The notes under the pieces: generated by a model
The model's database searches: none
What the model saw: the letters and a program-made list of their open reading frames with translations, nothing else
What the model was told of the DNA's origin: nothing
Origin: Desulfuromonadales bacterium
GTDB taxonomy: Bacteria; Desulfobacterota; Desulfuromonadia; Desulfuromonadales; JAAXQG01
Length of the DNA stretch: 40,800 nucleotides
Direction of reading: 5' to 3'
NCBI GenBank assembly: GCA_012974445.1
Contig: JAAXQG010000151.1
Coordinates: 1-40,800 of the forward strand
Made by a program: the position numbers and the translations under genes
Shown here: in pieces, positions 1-9,780 of the stretch
Numbering within the stretch: position 1 is the first letter of the stretch
Layout: every line of letters begins with the position of its first letter

Positions 1-805
1 CGGCGATACGCTGACGCAGATCCTCGAGGCTGAGTTCCTTATCTTTCATGGTGCGACTGGAATCGCTCTCGGGTTGTTGATCCATGTTAAGATTGACATC
101 GTAGCGGTCGAAGCCGATGGTCTGGTAGGTTTGGGACATCTGTCCCTCCGGGGTGCGGTGGATGGATCCTTCTTCCAGCCGCAGGTTCAGAGTGCGGCTC
201 TCGGGGTCGGATAGCAGCCTGCCGCGGCGGGCCAGAATGATCGAAGGCTGGTCGGCAACCCGCCCATCCTGAATGAAGACGCCTTCCATGGATCCGCTGC
301 GCTCATCCAGGTTGTTGGTATAGAGAACCAGGCCCTTGAATTCATCGATAAACACCCGCTCCTGAAGGCCCACATGGGCTCGACTGTTGAGAATATTGAA
401 GACCTGGTTTCGAAAGGCGTGATAGCTAAGGGGTTGGAGATAGAGTGACATCATTGCGGTCAGGAGGCACACGGGGATCGAGAGCATGATCGTGGGCGCA
501 ATAAGGTTCGTGGCGCTGAATCCCGTGGCTTTCAGGGCGATGATTTCTCCGTCGGAGGAGAGCCGTCCATAGGCAAGGATAATGCCGAGCAAAAAGGCGA
601 GGGGCAGGCACAGGGTCAGAAAAGACGGGATGAGGTAGAGGAAGAGCTTTGCCGTCTCTGACGCAGGAACACCCTTGTTGATGACCATCTCTATAAGGCG
701 AAGCATGCGCCCCAGGAGTAGGACGGCCGTAAGGACGCAAAGCCCCAATGCAAAGGGGGTAAGCGTTTCGCGTATAATATAGATGTATAAGCGCCATGAT
801 CTCAT
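1..805 (-). CDS. LptF/LptG (YjgP/YjgQ) family permease, C-terminus truncated by window edge
   Basis: Minus-strand frame open from ATG at 805-803 to the window edge: [47 protein letters not shown]...[38 protein letters not shown]; typical LptF/G membrane and jellyroll sequence. Not in the ORF track because it has no stop inside the window. Confidence 0.88.
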   Translation of the reverse strand, partial: MRSWRLYIYIIRETLTPFALGLCVLTAVLLLGRMLRLIEMVINKGVPASETAKLFLYLIPSFLTLCLPLAFLLGIILAYGRLSSDGEIIALKATGFSATNLIAPTIMLSIPVCLLTAMMSLYLQPLSYHAFRNQVFNILNSRAHVGLQERVFIDEFKGLVLYTNNLDERSGSMEGVFIQDGRVADQPSIILARRGRLLSDPESRTLNLRLEEGSIHRTPEGQMSQTYQTIGFDRYDVNLNMDQQPESDSSRTMKDKELSLEDLRQRIA

Positions 806-868
806 ATCGCGCGGATACTAGCGATTTTATGGAGGCTTGTAAACCGCTCTGCGAGACTGTTTTTTGCC

Positions 869-897
869 TTGTCAGAGCAGGGGCTGCGTGTTATAGA
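869..897 (+). promoter_or_regulatory. Predicted sigma70-type promoter for rpsB
   Basis: TTGTCA (869-874), 17-nt spacer, TATAGA (892-897), about 110 nt upstream of the rpsB ATG. Confidence 0.5.
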
Positions 898-1015
898 CAG
901 TCGTTGCAAAAACCACACGCTCACCGGACCCGGGCAAGCAGGTGGCCGAATCGTTCGGCTTCTTGTCTCGGGGTGGAAGGGGGCGGAGGAAACCAACCAA
1001 ACCAAGGAGAAAACA

Positions 1016-1879
1016 ATGGCCACAGTATCAATGAAGCAACTTCTGGAGTCCGGAGTCCATTTCGGTCACCAGACCAAGCGTTGGAACCCCAAGATGAAGC
1101 CCTATATTTTCGGGGCTCGTAACGGGATTTACATTATCGACCTTCAGAAGACCGTTCGTTATTTCAAGACGGCTCAGAACTTCCTGAAGGATGTCGCCGA
1201 AAGAGGCGAGAAGGTTCTCTTTGTCGGTACCAAGCGTCAGGCTCAGGAGGCGATTGCAGAGGAAGCTCTCCGTGCCGGTCAGTATTTCGTAAACAGCCGC
1301 TGGCTCGGCGGTATGCTGACTAACTTTTCCACCATCAAGAAAAGCATCGATCGTCTCAAGAAGATCGAGGCTATGGCCGAAGATGGAACCTACGATCTGA
1401 TCACCAAGAAAGAGGCGCTTCAGCTTGAGAAGGAGCGCGTCAAGCTTGAGAGGACTCTGGGCGGAATTAAGCACATGGGCAAGATCCCCGCCGCGATTTT
1501 CGTTATCGACCCCAAGAAAGAAACCATCGCCGTCAAGGAAGCCCGCAAGCTCGGCATTCCCGTTGTGGCCGTTGTCGATACGAACTGTGATCCCGACGAT
1601 ATTGATTACCTGATCCCCGGTAACGATGATGCGATTCGTGCGATTCGTCTCTTCTGTTCTTCCATGGCTGAGTCCTGCATTGAGGGCACCCAGGCCCGCA
1701 ACGAGAAGCTTCAGGCCGATACCGAAGGCGACGAAGTCGTTGCCGCACCAGAGACAGCCCCTGTTGTTGCCGCACCAGAGACAGCCCCTGTTGCTGCTGC
1801 ACCAGAGACAGCCCCTGTTGCTGTTGCTCCTGCTACAGATGCTGCTGTTGCTCCCGAGGCTCCCTCGGTCGAGGCGTAA
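1016..1879 (+). CDS. rpsB: 30S ribosomal protein S2
   Basis: [46 protein letters not shown]...; start set at ATG 1016 after AAGGAG; the ORF-track start at 869 adds non-conserved sequence. Confidence 0.97.
   Translation: MATVSMKQLLESGVHFGHQTKRWNPKMKPYIFGARNGIYIIDLQKTVRYFKTAQNFLKDVAERGEKVLFVGTKRQAQEAIAEEALRAGQYFVNSRWLGGMLTNFSTIKKSIDRLKKIEAMAEDGTYDLITKKEALQLEKERVKLERTLGGIKHMGKIPAAIFVIDPKKETIAVKEARKLGIPVVAVVDTNCDPDDIDYLIPGNDDAIRAIRLFCSSMAESCIEGTQARNEKLQADTEGDEVVAAPETAPVVAAPETAPVAAAPETAPVAVAPATDAAVAPEAPSVEA
1741..1821 (+). repeat. Three tandem ~27-bp repeats inside the rpsB 3' end
   Basis: TGCCGCACCAGAGACAGCCCCTGTTGT / TGCCGCACCAGAGACAGCCCCTGTTGC / TGCTGCACCAGAGACAGCCCCTGTTGC at 1741, 1768, 1795; encode (V/A)AAPETAPV repeats. 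Confidence 0.93.
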
Positions 1880-1901
1880 TTTGTCTCTGTTCTAGTCAGT
1901 C

Positions 1902-1935
1902 AATGGCGACCCCTTGAAGGGGGTCGCCATTTTTG
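1902..1935 (+). terminator. Intrinsic terminator/attenuator between rpsB and tsf
   Basis: AATGGCGACCCC-TTGAA-GGGGGTCGCCATTTTT hairpin with T-run. Confidence 0.75.
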
Positions 1936-1990
1936 AATTCAAAAAAGCGGGAGATTTCTCCCCGAAAACATAGGTTGGAGGTCAGTGATC

Positions 1991-2902
1991 GTGTCTATTA
2001 CCGCAAAGATGGTTTCAGAGCTGCGCACTAAAACAGGTGCCGGAATGATGGATTGTAAAAAAGCTCTTACCCAGACCGCAGGAGACATGGAGGCGGCGGT
2101 AGACTTTCTTCGTCAGAAGGGCCTTTCTGCCGCTGCGAAGAAGTCCGACCGTGTTGCTGCTGAGGGTATGGTTGTTGCTGCGGGCACTGGCAATGTGGGA
2201 ACGATTCTCGAGGTAAACTCCGAGACCGACTTCGTCGCAAAAAACGATGCTTTCCAGACATTTGTCAACACTGTCGCTCAGGTTGTTGTGGATAAGGCTC
2301 CTGCTGATCTTGAGGCTCTCAAGGCCCTGCCGTACCCCGGTAGCGATCGTGACGTGGTTGCCGAATTGAACCATCAGATCTCCACTATCGGCGAGAACAT
2401 GAACCTGCGTCGCTTTGAGCGTTTTGAAGTGGCTGAGGGCCTGGTCAGCTCCTACGTTCACGCTGGCGGCAAGATTGGTGTTCTGATTGAGCTCAGCACT
2501 GCAAAGGCCGATGACGAGCGTGTGGCAGCCGTAGGCCGCCAGCTCGCCATGCATGTTGCGGCAGCGTTCCCCCAGTTCCTTAAGCGTGAAGAAGTGCCCG
2601 CCGAAATTGTCGAGCGCGAGAAGGACGTATTGCGCAGCAAGGCCAAGGATAGCGGCAAGCCCGACGAAATTATCGAAAAAATTCTGCTTGGGCAGATCAA
2701 CAAGTTCTACGGCGAAATCTGTCTTCTCGAGCAGGCCTATGTTATCGACCCTGATCTGAAGGTTGCCAAGGTCGTTGAAGCTCTGGCCAAGGAGATCGGT
2801 GCCGAAGTGACCCTGAGCCGCTTTGGACGTTTTCAGCTGGGTGAGGGCATCGAGAAGAAGGAAGACGATTTTGCCGCAGAGGTAGCTGCTCTGAGCAAGT
2901 AA
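1991..2902 (+). CDS. tsf: Translation elongation factor Ts
   Basis: [51 protein letters not shown]...; GTG start at 1991 with GGAGG at 1977-1981 (GTG at 1985 is an alternative but too close to the SD). Confidence 0.96.
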   Translation: MSITAKMVSELRTKTGAGMMDCKKALTQTAGDMEAAVDFLRQKGLSAAAKKSDRVAAEGMVVAAGTGNVGTILEVNSETDFVAKNDAFQTFVNTVAQVVVDKAPADLEALKALPYPGSDRDVVAELNHQISTIGENMNLRRFERFEVAEGLVSSYVHAGGKIGVLIELSTAKADDERVAAVGRQLAMHVAAAFPQFLKREEVPAEIVEREKDVLRSKAKDSGKPDEIIEKILLGQINKFYGEICLLEQAYVIDPDLKVAKVVEALAKEIGAEVTLSRFGRFQLGEGIEKKEDDFAAEVAALSK

Positions 2903-2913
2903 GGAGCGAATCG

Positions 2914-3639
2914 ATGGCGCAAAGCAATTTAAAATACAAGCGGGTACTTCTCAAACTCAGTGGTGAGGCTCTTGCGGGCAATCAGGGCTTTGGTATTGAT
3001 CCCGATGTGATTGTCGGAATCGCCAACCAGGTGCGGGAAGTGTCGGAGCTGGGTGTCGAAGTTGCCCTGGTCATTGGCGGCGGTAATATTTTCCGTGGCC
3101 TTGCCGCTTCATCGAAGGGGATGGATCGTGCTTCGGCTGACTACATGGGGATGTTGGCGACTCTTATGAACAGCCTCGCCATGCAGGATGCTCTTGAGAA
3201 AGCCGGCGTTGACACTCGTGTTCAATCCGCCATCGAGATGCATGAAATTGCCGAATCCTACATTCGACGTCGTGCGATGCGCCACCTGGAAAAGGGAAGA
3301 GTCGTTATTTTCGGAGCCGGTACCGGTAATCCCTATTTCACCACCGATACGGCAGCGAGTCTCAGAGCCATGGAAATCGGCGCTGAAGTCATTTTGAAGG
3401 CAACCAAGGTTGACGGGGTTTACAGCTCTGATCCCGCCATTGACAAAGATGCCGTCAAATACGACACTCTGACTCATTTGGATGTTCTTAAGCTTGGACT
3501 TCAGGTGATGGATGCCACGGCAACTTCCCTTTGCATGGATAATAACCTGCCCATTATTGTGTTCGATCTGACTCAGGACGGCAATATCAAGAAGGCTGTC
3601 ATGGGTGAGTCCATCGGGACGATTGTTGAAGGAGATTGA
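2914..3639 (+). CDS. pyrH: UMP kinase
   Basis: [26 protein letters not shown]...[13 protein letters not shown]...; classic PyrH, in the rpsB-tsf-pyrH-frr order. Confidence 0.97.
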   Translation: MAQSNLKYKRVLLKLSGEALAGNQGFGIDPDVIVGIANQVREVSELGVEVALVIGGGNIFRGLAASSKGMDRASADYMGMLATLMNSLAMQDALEKAGVDTRVQSAIEMHEIAESYIRRRAMRHLEKGRVVIFGAGTGNPYFTTDTAASLRAMEIGAEVILKATKVDGVYSSDPAIDKDAVKYDTLTHLDVLKLGLQVMDATATSLCMDNNLPIIVFDLTQDGNIKKAVMGESIGTIVEGD

Positions 3640-3644
3640 TTACC

Positions 3645-4202
3645 ATGTACAAGTCGATTATTTCTTCCGCCTCGGAGCGGATGGACAAAACTCTGGAGTC
3701 TTTGAAAAAAGATTTTGCCAGGGTTCGTACCGGGCGCGCTTCCACCACTTTGCTTGATCCGGTGATGGTCAATTATTACGGAAACCCCACACCTTTGAGT
3801 CAGGTTGGAACCCTGTCTGTTCCCGAGGCCAGGCTGATTACTGTCACGCCCTGGGAAAAGAACCTGATTCCTGAAATTGAAAAGGCTATTCTCAAGTCGG
3901 ATCTGGGCCTCAATCCCTCTTCTGACGGGGTGATTATTCGTATTCCCCTGCCCTCCTTGACCGAGGATCGCCGCAAGGAACTCTGCAAGAACGTCAAACG
4001 TCTTGGAGAGGATGCCAAGGTCAGTGTCCGTGCCATACGTCGTGACGGCAACGATGAGCTCAAGAAGCTCGAAAAGTCCAAGGATATTTCCGAGGACGAC
4101 CTCAAGCGTGGCGAGAAGGATATTCAGGATATCACCGACCAGCATGTCAAGAAAATCGACGATCTGGTTGTTCATAAAGAAAAGGATGTGATGGAAATCT
4201 GA
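3645..4202 (+). CDS. frr: Ribosome recycling factor
   Basis: [72 protein letters not shown]... Confidence 0.97.
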   Translation: MYKSIISSASERMDKTLESLKKDFARVRTGRASTTLLDPVMVNYYGNPTPLSQVGTLSVPEARLITVTPWEKNLIPEIEKAILKSDLGLNPSSDGVIIRIPLPSLTEDRRKELCKNVKRLGEDAKVSVRAIRRDGNDELKKLEKSKDISEDDLKRGEKDIQDITDQHVKKIDDLVVHKEKDVMEI

Positions 4203-4242
4203 TCCATCACCGTATAACAACCCAAAAAAGAGGAGAGAAATC

Positions 4243-4410
4243 ATGGCTTATAAAATCAACGATGACTGTCTTAACTGTGCTGCCTGTGTAGATTCCTGCC
4301 CTGTTGGCGCTATCGTCGAAGGCGACAGCAAGTACGACATCAACGCGGATTGTGTTGAGTGTGGCGCTTGTGTTGATACCTGCCCCGTCAGCGCTATCAT
4401 CAACGAGTAG
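4243..4410 (+). CDS. Small 2[4Fe-4S] ferredoxin, 55 aa
   Basis: MAYKINDDCLNCAACVDSCPVGAIVEGDSKYDINADCVECGACVDTCPVSAIINE*; two CxxCxxCxxxCP motifs; AGGAG SD upstream. Shorter than the ORF-track cutoff. Confidence 0.95.
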   Translation: MAYKINDDCLNCAACVDSCPVGAIVEGDSKYDINADCVECGACVDTCPVSAIINE

Positions 4411-4419
4411 TCTCTTGAT

Positions 4420-4445
4420 GGGGCGCCTTCGGGCGCCCCTTCTTT
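4420..4445 (+). terminator. Intrinsic terminator after the ferredoxin gene
   Basis: GGGGCGCC-TTC-GGGCGCCCC followed by TTCTTTTAT. Confidence 0.75.
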
Positions 4446-4544
4446 TATCTGCCTTCGCTTCTTCTTGTCTCTTCCCCCGATTTCATGTTAATTACACAAC
4501 CTCTTGGTCAGGCATTATCCTGAGTCTGCAGAGGTTGTTTTCTT

Positions 4545-5270
4545 ATGCACATCCCTAAACATCTTGCGATTATCATGGACGGCAATGGCCGATGGGCACG
4601 AAACCGTCAACTCCCCCGTCTTGCAGGACATGCTCGTGGTGTAGAGACGGTCCGTACCGTGGTGCAGGAGTGCGCACGTCTTGGCGTGGAGTATCTCACC
4701 CTCTATGCTTTTAGTTCCGAAAACTGGCGTCGTCCCGGTGACGAGGTTTCGGGACTGATGAGCCTGCTTGCTGCCTTTCTGCGTTCGGAGCTCGCCAGCA
4801 TGCAGGAATATGGTATCCGATTGTCTGCCATTGGCGATCTTGCTTTGCTTCCTGAGCAGTCCAGAAGGGTTCTGCAGGAGACCATGGAGGCAACGGCAAG
4901 CAACGACAAGATGGTTCTTAATCTGGCGCTTTCTTATGGCGGTCGTGATGAAATCATCCGAGCCATGGCTTCGATCGGAAAAAAAATTGAAACTGCGCAG
5001 CTCAGTTCCTTGCAGATTGACGAGGCGCTGATCTGCGATCATCTTGATACTCGTTCGCTTCCTGATCCTGACTTGCTCATTCGTACCAGTGGAGAGATGC
5101 GTATCAGTAATTTTCTGCTTTGGCAGATCGCCTATTCGGAACTCGTATTTACCGATGTGCTCTGGCCCGATTTTGGGGTGGAGGAACTTCACCGGGCCAT
5201 CGAGGAATTCTCCCTGCGGGAGAGAAGATTCGGGTTGACGGGCGATCAGCTCCAGACGCCTGAGACCTGA
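4545..5270 (+). CDS. uppS: Isoprenyl transferase (undecaprenyl diphosphate synthase)
   Basis: MHIPKHLAIIMDGNGRWARNRQLPRLAGHARGVETVR...LTLYAFSSENWRRP; UppS signatures. Confidence 0.97.
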   Translation: MHIPKHLAIIMDGNGRWARNRQLPRLAGHARGVETVRTVVQECARLGVEYLTLYAFSSENWRRPGDEVSGLMSLLAAFLRSELASMQEYGIRLSAIGDLALLPEQSRRVLQETMEATASNDKMVLNLALSYGGRDEIIRAMASIGKKIETAQLSSLQIDEALICDHLDTRSLPDPDLLIRTSGEMRISNFLLWQIAYSELVFTDVLWPDFGVEELHRAIEEFSLRERRFGLTGDQLQTPET

Positions 5271-5284
5271 CTTCGGAGGATCCT

Positions 5285-6079
5285 ATTAAACAGCGCATTC
5301 TAACCGCCCTTATTGCCCTGCCTTTACTGATTCTTTTTCTCAACTATTCAGGAAAAAGTCTTTTTCTACTTTTCTCGGTGCTTGTCTGCGCCCTGGCCCT
5401 GCAGGAATTTTTCGTCATGGCCCTGCCGAATCAGAGCCTGCTGGAGCGTAGGGTTCTCATTGGCCTTGGTTCCGGCTGGATATGTCTTTTCGGTTTCGGA
5501 ACATTCGGTTCGCTTTTCGCCGGATGGGTGGGACTCTTTTTGCTTTGTGCCTTTCTTTTCTTGTTTCGGTTCCAGTCCATGGAGACTGTTGCCTCTCGTA
5601 TGGGGCTGAGTTGTCTGGCCTTTTCCTATGTCCCGCTACTTCTTGGGCACCTGGTGTGGCTTCGAAACCTCGATGCCGGTGTACACTGGATAATTCTGAC
5701 TCTGGTGGTGGTTATGTGCGGTGATTCGGCGGCTTACTTCACCGGATCCGCCTGGGGCAGGAGGCGGCTGTATCCGGCGGTGAGCCCCAACAAGAGCCTG
5801 GAGGGCGCCTTGGGCGGGTTGGTCGGAAGTCTGATCGGCGCCTGCGTGTACAAAGGGTTTTTCCTCCCCAATGTCTCCTTCGGATTTGTGATTGCGCTGG
5901 CCCTGCTGCTGGGTGTGCTTGGACAGGTGGGTGATCTGTTCGAGTCGCTGCTCAAGCGCAGTTTCAAGGTAAAGGATTCAGGGACCCTGATTCCGGGGCA
6001 CGGAGGGATTCTGGATCGTCTTGACAGTCTGCTGTTCGCTTTTGCGCCAGCCTACTATTTTATTTTTTTCTTTGGCTAG
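5285..6079 (+). CDS. cdsA: Phosphatidate cytidylyltransferase, apparent ATT start
   Basis: Frame from ATT 5285 reads (I/M)KQRILTALIALPLLILFLNYSGKSLFLLFSVLVCALALQEFF...; C-terminal SFKVKDSGTLIPGHGGILDRLDSLLFAFAPAYYF is the CdsA signature. GGAGGA at 5275-5280. ORF track starts only at GTG 5378, which would delete the N-terminal TM segment. Confidence 0.93.
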   Translation: MKQRILTALIALPLLILFLNYSGKSLFLLFSVLVCALALQEFFVMALPNQSLLERRVLIGLGSGWICLFGFGTFGSLFAGWVGLFLLCAFLFLFRFQSMETVASRMGLSCLAFSYVPLLLGHLVWLRNLDAGVHWIILTLVVVMCGDSAAYFTGSAWGRRRLYPAVSPNKSLEGALGGLVGSLIGACVYKGFFLPNVSFGFVIALALLLGVLGQVGDLFESLLKRSFKVKDSGTLIPGHGGILDRLDSLLFAFAPAYYFIFFFG

Positions 6080-6091
6080 GGGGAGACTGAC

Positions 6092-7249
6092 TTGAAGACC
6101 ATTTCGATACTTGGTTCGACAGGTTCCATCGGCCTGAGTACTCTGGAGGTCGTGCGCAGCTATCCCGAGCGTTACCGCGTGGGAGCCCTCTGTGCCGGGC
6201 GCAATATTGATCTGCTCGAAGAGCAGATTCGTGCTTTTGCCCCTTCTGTGGTTTCGGTGCTTTCGCAGCGCGATGCGACTTCGTTGCGCCAGCGACTGGG
6301 GGCGCAAGCTCCGGAAATTGTCGCAGGCGTCGAGGGGCAGGTGCTCTGTGCCACCCATCCGGACGTCGATACAGTGGTTTCTGCCATCGTTGGTGCTGCC
6401 GGGTTAGTGCCTACCATGGCCGCCGTATGTGCGGGCAAGGATGTTGCCCTGGCCAACAAGGAGACGCTGGTCACGGCTGGCTCCGTATTCATGGAAGCTG
6501 TAGCGCGCCATGGAGGCCAACTTTTTCCCGTGGACAGCGAACACTCGGCCATCTTTCAGTCTCTGCAGGGGCACCGCCGTCAGGACGTGAGTCGACTCAT
6601 CCTCACGGCCTCTGGTGGACCCTTTCGAGGTCGCACCCGTGCTGATCTTCAGAACATCACCCCCGAGGTGGCCCTGGCCCACCCCAACTGGAGCATGGGG
6701 AGAAAGATCAGCATCGATTCCGCCACCCTGATGAACAAGGGTCTGGAGGTCATCGAGGCCCGATGGCTCTTCGGTGTCGAGGCCGATCGCATCTCGGTTA
6801 TGGTTCATCCCCAGAGCATCGTTCATTCCATGGTCGAGTACCTTGACGGTTCGGTTATCGCCCAGATGGGGATTCCGGACATGACGGCACCTATCGCCTA
6901 CGCGCTCAGTTACCCCGAACGCCTGGATCTTGATCTGCCTCCGCTGGATCTCTGTGCGCTGGGACAGCTGAGCTTTGAGGCTCCTGATCTGGAGACCTTC
7001 CCCTGTCTCGGACTTGCGTATCAGGCGCTGGAGTCCGGAGGAACGGCTCCCGCCATTCTCAACGCTGCCAACGAAATCGCCGTGGAGGCTTTTCTCGAGG
7101 GGCGACTGTCCTTTCTCGGCATAGGGGAAGTCCTGGACGCCGTTCTACAATCTGAGGACACGGGAGCGCTGGCGAGTCTGGATGATGCCCTGGACGCCGA
7201 TCGTCGTGGGCGCCTTGGTGCTTCTGAACTTATTGATCAAAGAAACTAA
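6092..7249 (+). CDS. dxr: 1-deoxy-D-xylulose 5-phosphate reductoisomerase
   Basis: TTG start; MKTISILGSTGSIGLSTLEVVRSYPERYRV...ALANKETLVTAG...VDSEHSAIFQSLQG...LTASGGPFRGR; Dxr motifs. Confidence 0.97.
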   Translation: MKTISILGSTGSIGLSTLEVVRSYPERYRVGALCAGRNIDLLEEQIRAFAPSVVSVLSQRDATSLRQRLGAQAPEIVAGVEGQVLCATHPDVDTVVSAIVGAAGLVPTMAAVCAGKDVALANKETLVTAGSVFMEAVARHGGQLFPVDSEHSAIFQSLQGHRRQDVSRLILTASGGPFRGRTRADLQNITPEVALAHPNWSMGRKISIDSATLMNKGLEVIEARWLFGVEADRISVMVHPQSIVHSMVEYLDGSVIAQMGIPDMTAPIAYALSYPERLDLDLPPLDLCALGQLSFEAPDLETFPCLGLAYQALESGGTAPAILNAANEIAVEAFLEGRLSFLGIGEVLDAVLQSEDTGALASLDDALDADRRGRLGASELIDQRN

Positions 7250-7261
7250 CGGAGGTTTGTT

Positions 7262-8590
7262 GTGACCATACTTGCTGGCATTCTGATGCTGGGAATCCTT
7301 GTCTTCGTGCATGAGCTTGGACACTTTTGCGTGGCCAAACTCTCGGGAGTCAAGGTTCTGAAATTCTCCATCGGTTTTGGCCCCAGGCTGCTCTCGAAGC
7401 AGTTCGGCGAAACCGAATACATGGTCTGCGCCATCCCTCTGGGGGGGTACGTCCAGATGCTCGGAGAGGGGCAGCAGGAAAACGGCGAGCAGGTGCAACT
7501 CTCCCCCGAAGAGCAGGCCCGCTCTTTCGCAGGTAAGCCGGTTTCGCGCCGCATTGCCATCGTGGCTGCGGGGCCGCTGATGAACCTGATCTTCCCCTTC
7601 GTGGTTCTGCCTCTGGCCTATATGGTCGGAGTGAGTCTGCCCGCCTATCTGGAGCAGCAGCCCTGCATCGGGTACGTCGTGGAGGACAGTGTGGCGGCCC
7701 GGGCGGGATTTGAGCCTGACGACTGCATTGTGCGCATCGGTGATCGGGAGGTTCTGAGCTGGGAGGCTTCGGATCTGGCGCTGGTCGCGGGTTCGGGCAA
7801 AGAGGTTTCTGTTTTGGTACGCCGGGACGGGGCGCAGGTGGGGCTGGATATTCCCGAAGACCATGCAGGTATTGAGGGCGGCCAGGCCCTGGGGCTTCTT
7901 CCGATACAGGAAGCCCGGGTGGGTTCGCTGGTTGAGGGGATGCCCGGAGCCGAGGCGGGGCTTAAGGTCGGTGATCTGATTCTCTCCATCAATGACGAGG
8001 CCGTGCAGTCCTGGTATGACCTTCGCCGCATGATACAGATTCAGGGCGAGGGGCAGCAGAGTTTCGTTGTGGATCGCGCTGGCGAGGCTCTCAGCCTGAA
8101 TATCCTCCCGAAGCGATCGGGGCAGGGGGAGGATCTGCTCGTCGGCATCGCCCCTGTGCGGGAGATGGTTTTCAAGCGTTTCGGGCTGTTTGCTGCTATG
8201 GAGGCGGGGTTTGAGCGCTCCAGAGAGTTGATCAGCCTGACGGTTCTGTTTATTCAGAAGATCTTCCTCGGAGAGGTCTCCAGCAAGAGCATCGGCGGTC
8301 CGATCACCGTGATGCAGATCGCCGGTCAGGCGGCGCAGACCGATCTGGCCTCGGTTCTCACCATTCTGGCCTTTCTGAGCATACAGCTGGGCATTTTGAA
8401 TCTGCTGCCCATTCCCGTGCTGGACGGAGGTCATCTCTTTTTCTACCTCTGTGAAATCGTCTTTCGTCGCCCCCTGTCCATGCGGGCCAGGGAAGCCGCT
8501 CAGAAAGTAGGTCTTTTCATGCTTCTGGGGCTGATGGCCCTGGCGTTTTATAATGATATTTTCCGGCTTATTTCGGGGGGGATGTTCTGA
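7262..8590 (+). CDS. rseP: RIP metalloprotease RseP (site-2 protease, PDZ domains)
   Basis: GTG start; MTILAGILMLGILVFVHELGHFCVAKLSGVKV (HExxH), PDZ-like segments, C-terminal LNLLPIPVLDGGH motif. Confidence 0.96.
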   Translation: MTILAGILMLGILVFVHELGHFCVAKLSGVKVLKFSIGFGPRLLSKQFGETEYMVCAIPLGGYVQMLGEGQQENGEQVQLSPEEQARSFAGKPVSRRIAIVAAGPLMNLIFPFVVLPLAYMVGVSLPAYLEQQPCIGYVVEDSVAARAGFEPDDCIVRIGDREVLSWEASDLALVAGSGKEVSVLVRRDGAQVGLDIPEDHAGIEGGQALGLLPIQEARVGSLVEGMPGAEAGLKVGDLILSINDEAVQSWYDLRRMIQIQGEGQQSFVVDRAGEALSLNILPKRSGQGEDLLVGIAPVREMVFKRFGLFAAMEAGFERSRELISLTVLFIQKIFLGEVSSKSIGGPITVMQIAGQAAQTDLASVLTILAFLSIQLGILNLLPIPVLDGGHLFFYLCEIVFRRPLSMRAREAAQKVGLFMLLGLMALAFYNDIFRLISGGMF

Positions 8591-9303
8591 TGGAGACCAC
8601 CCTGCTGATCGTCGATACCTCCACACAGGCAGGGAGTGTCGCCCTTTGCAGGGGGGATGAGATCCTGGGGGAAGTTCTTCTCAACGTACGCAGTACCCAC
8701 AGCGAAACCCTTCTGAGGTCCCTTGAGGGGCTGCTTCGGGACAGTTCGCTGAGTCTGACCGATGTGGATGCCTTCGGGGCCGTTGTCGGTCCGGGGTCTT
8801 TTACCGGGGTGCGCATCGGGGTGGCGACGGTACAGGGGTTGGCTCTTGCCGTGAAACGCCCTGTGGTGACGGCGACCTCCCTGGAAACTCTGGGGCAGAA
8901 TATTCCCTTTTCCCCCTATCCCGTCTGCGCCATGATCGATGCCCGAAAAAACGAAGTCTACAGCGCCCTTTATCCGGGGCGCTCGCAGAGTGCCGCCCTG
9001 TCTGAAGCTCAGGTGATTGCGCCCGAGCAACTTCTTCAGTCGATGCAGGGCGACTGTCTGTTTATCGGCGATGGCGCCCGGAAATACCGGACCCTCATCG
9101 TTCGTCAGCGGGGCGACAGGGCTCATTTCGTCTGCGGTGCTCTTAATCTGGTGCGAGCCTCTTCGGCGTTGCCCATTTTGCTGGACAAACTGGCCTCTGG
9201 AGAGACGACCCCCCTTGCTCAACTGGTGCCCTGTTATATCCGCCCCTCCGATGCCGAAATCTCCCTGGCCGACAGGCTTCGGGAAGCTTCTATTGAAGGT
9301 TGA
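8590..9303 (+). CDS. tsaB: tRNA threonylcarbamoyladenosine biosynthesis protein TsaB
   Basis: METTLLIVDTSTQAGSVALCRGDEILGEVLLNVRSTHSETLLRSLEGLL...FGAVVGPGSFTGVRIGVATVQGLA; 1-nt overlap with rseP stop. Confidence 0.93.
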   Translation: METTLLIVDTSTQAGSVALCRGDEILGEVLLNVRSTHSETLLRSLEGLLRDSSLSLTDVDAFGAVVGPGSFTGVRIGVATVQGLALAVKRPVVTATSLETLGQNIPFSPYPVCAMIDARKNEVYSALYPGRSQSAALSEAQVIAPEQLLQSMQGDCLFIGDGARKYRTLIVRQRGDRAHFVCGALNLVRASSALPILLDKLASGETTPLAQLVPCYIRPSDAEISLADRLREASIEG

Positions 9304-9380
9304 CAAGGTCTGAACCCTCTTCTATTCTAACAAATCCACGGTCTCTAGATGAAATATCAACCTAACTCAGGGAGGTGTTC

Positions 9381-9602
9381 ATGGCGCAAAGAGCAGAGGT
9401 TCTGGTCGAGAAGTTGTGCGACGAAAATAAGCGGTTTTATATGCTCAATCGTGAGCATAGCTTGCTCGAAAAAGAGCTGCAACAGTTCGGGAAAAGGACA
9501 TATCTGACTGCGGAAGAAGAGATGGAACGTAAACGACTCCAGAAACTCAAGCTCGCCGGCAAAGATGAGATGGAACGGATCATGACCGCCTACGGCGCCT
9601 GA
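9381..9602 (+). CDS. DUF465/YdcH-family small protein
   Basis: MAQRAEVLVEKLCDENKRFYMLNREHSLLEKELQQFGKRTYLTAEEEMERKRLQKLKLAGKDEMERIMTAYGA; ATG 9381 after GGAGG. Confidence 0.85.
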   Translation: MAQRAEVLVEKLCDENKRFYMLNREHSLLEKELQQFGKRTYLTAEEEMERKRLQKLKLAGKDEMERIMTAYGA

Positions 9603-9623
9603 CCTCCAGCCTCCTGATTTATT

Positions 9624-9657
9624 CGAAAGGGTTTGGGCAAAAGCTCAAACCCTTTCG
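9624..9657 (+). terminator. Hairpin, probable terminator after the DUF465 gene
   Basis: CGAAAGGGTTTG-GGCAAAAGCT-CAAACCCTTTCG inverted repeat; T-run is weak and displaced downstream. Confidence 0.55.
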
Positions 9658-9780
9658 CTATATCCGGGGTTTTTTGATCCCTCGGAAACTCAATTTATTC
9701 TTATGGATCTGTTGGCGGACTGACCGCCTTCCTTTTTATGTCGATCGAACTGGACATCAAGCAAAGGACCTGATGCGATT

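Noticed and set aside
426-797. 123-aa minus-strand ORF
   Set aside because: Out-of-frame overlap with the true LptF/G reading frame that starts at 805.
1741-1821. Short regular repeats considered as a CRISPR-like array
   Set aside because: Contiguous units with no spacers, in frame inside rpsB; a coding tandem repeat.
7145-8626. 493-aa minus-strand ORF
   Set aside because: Antisense shadow of rseP.
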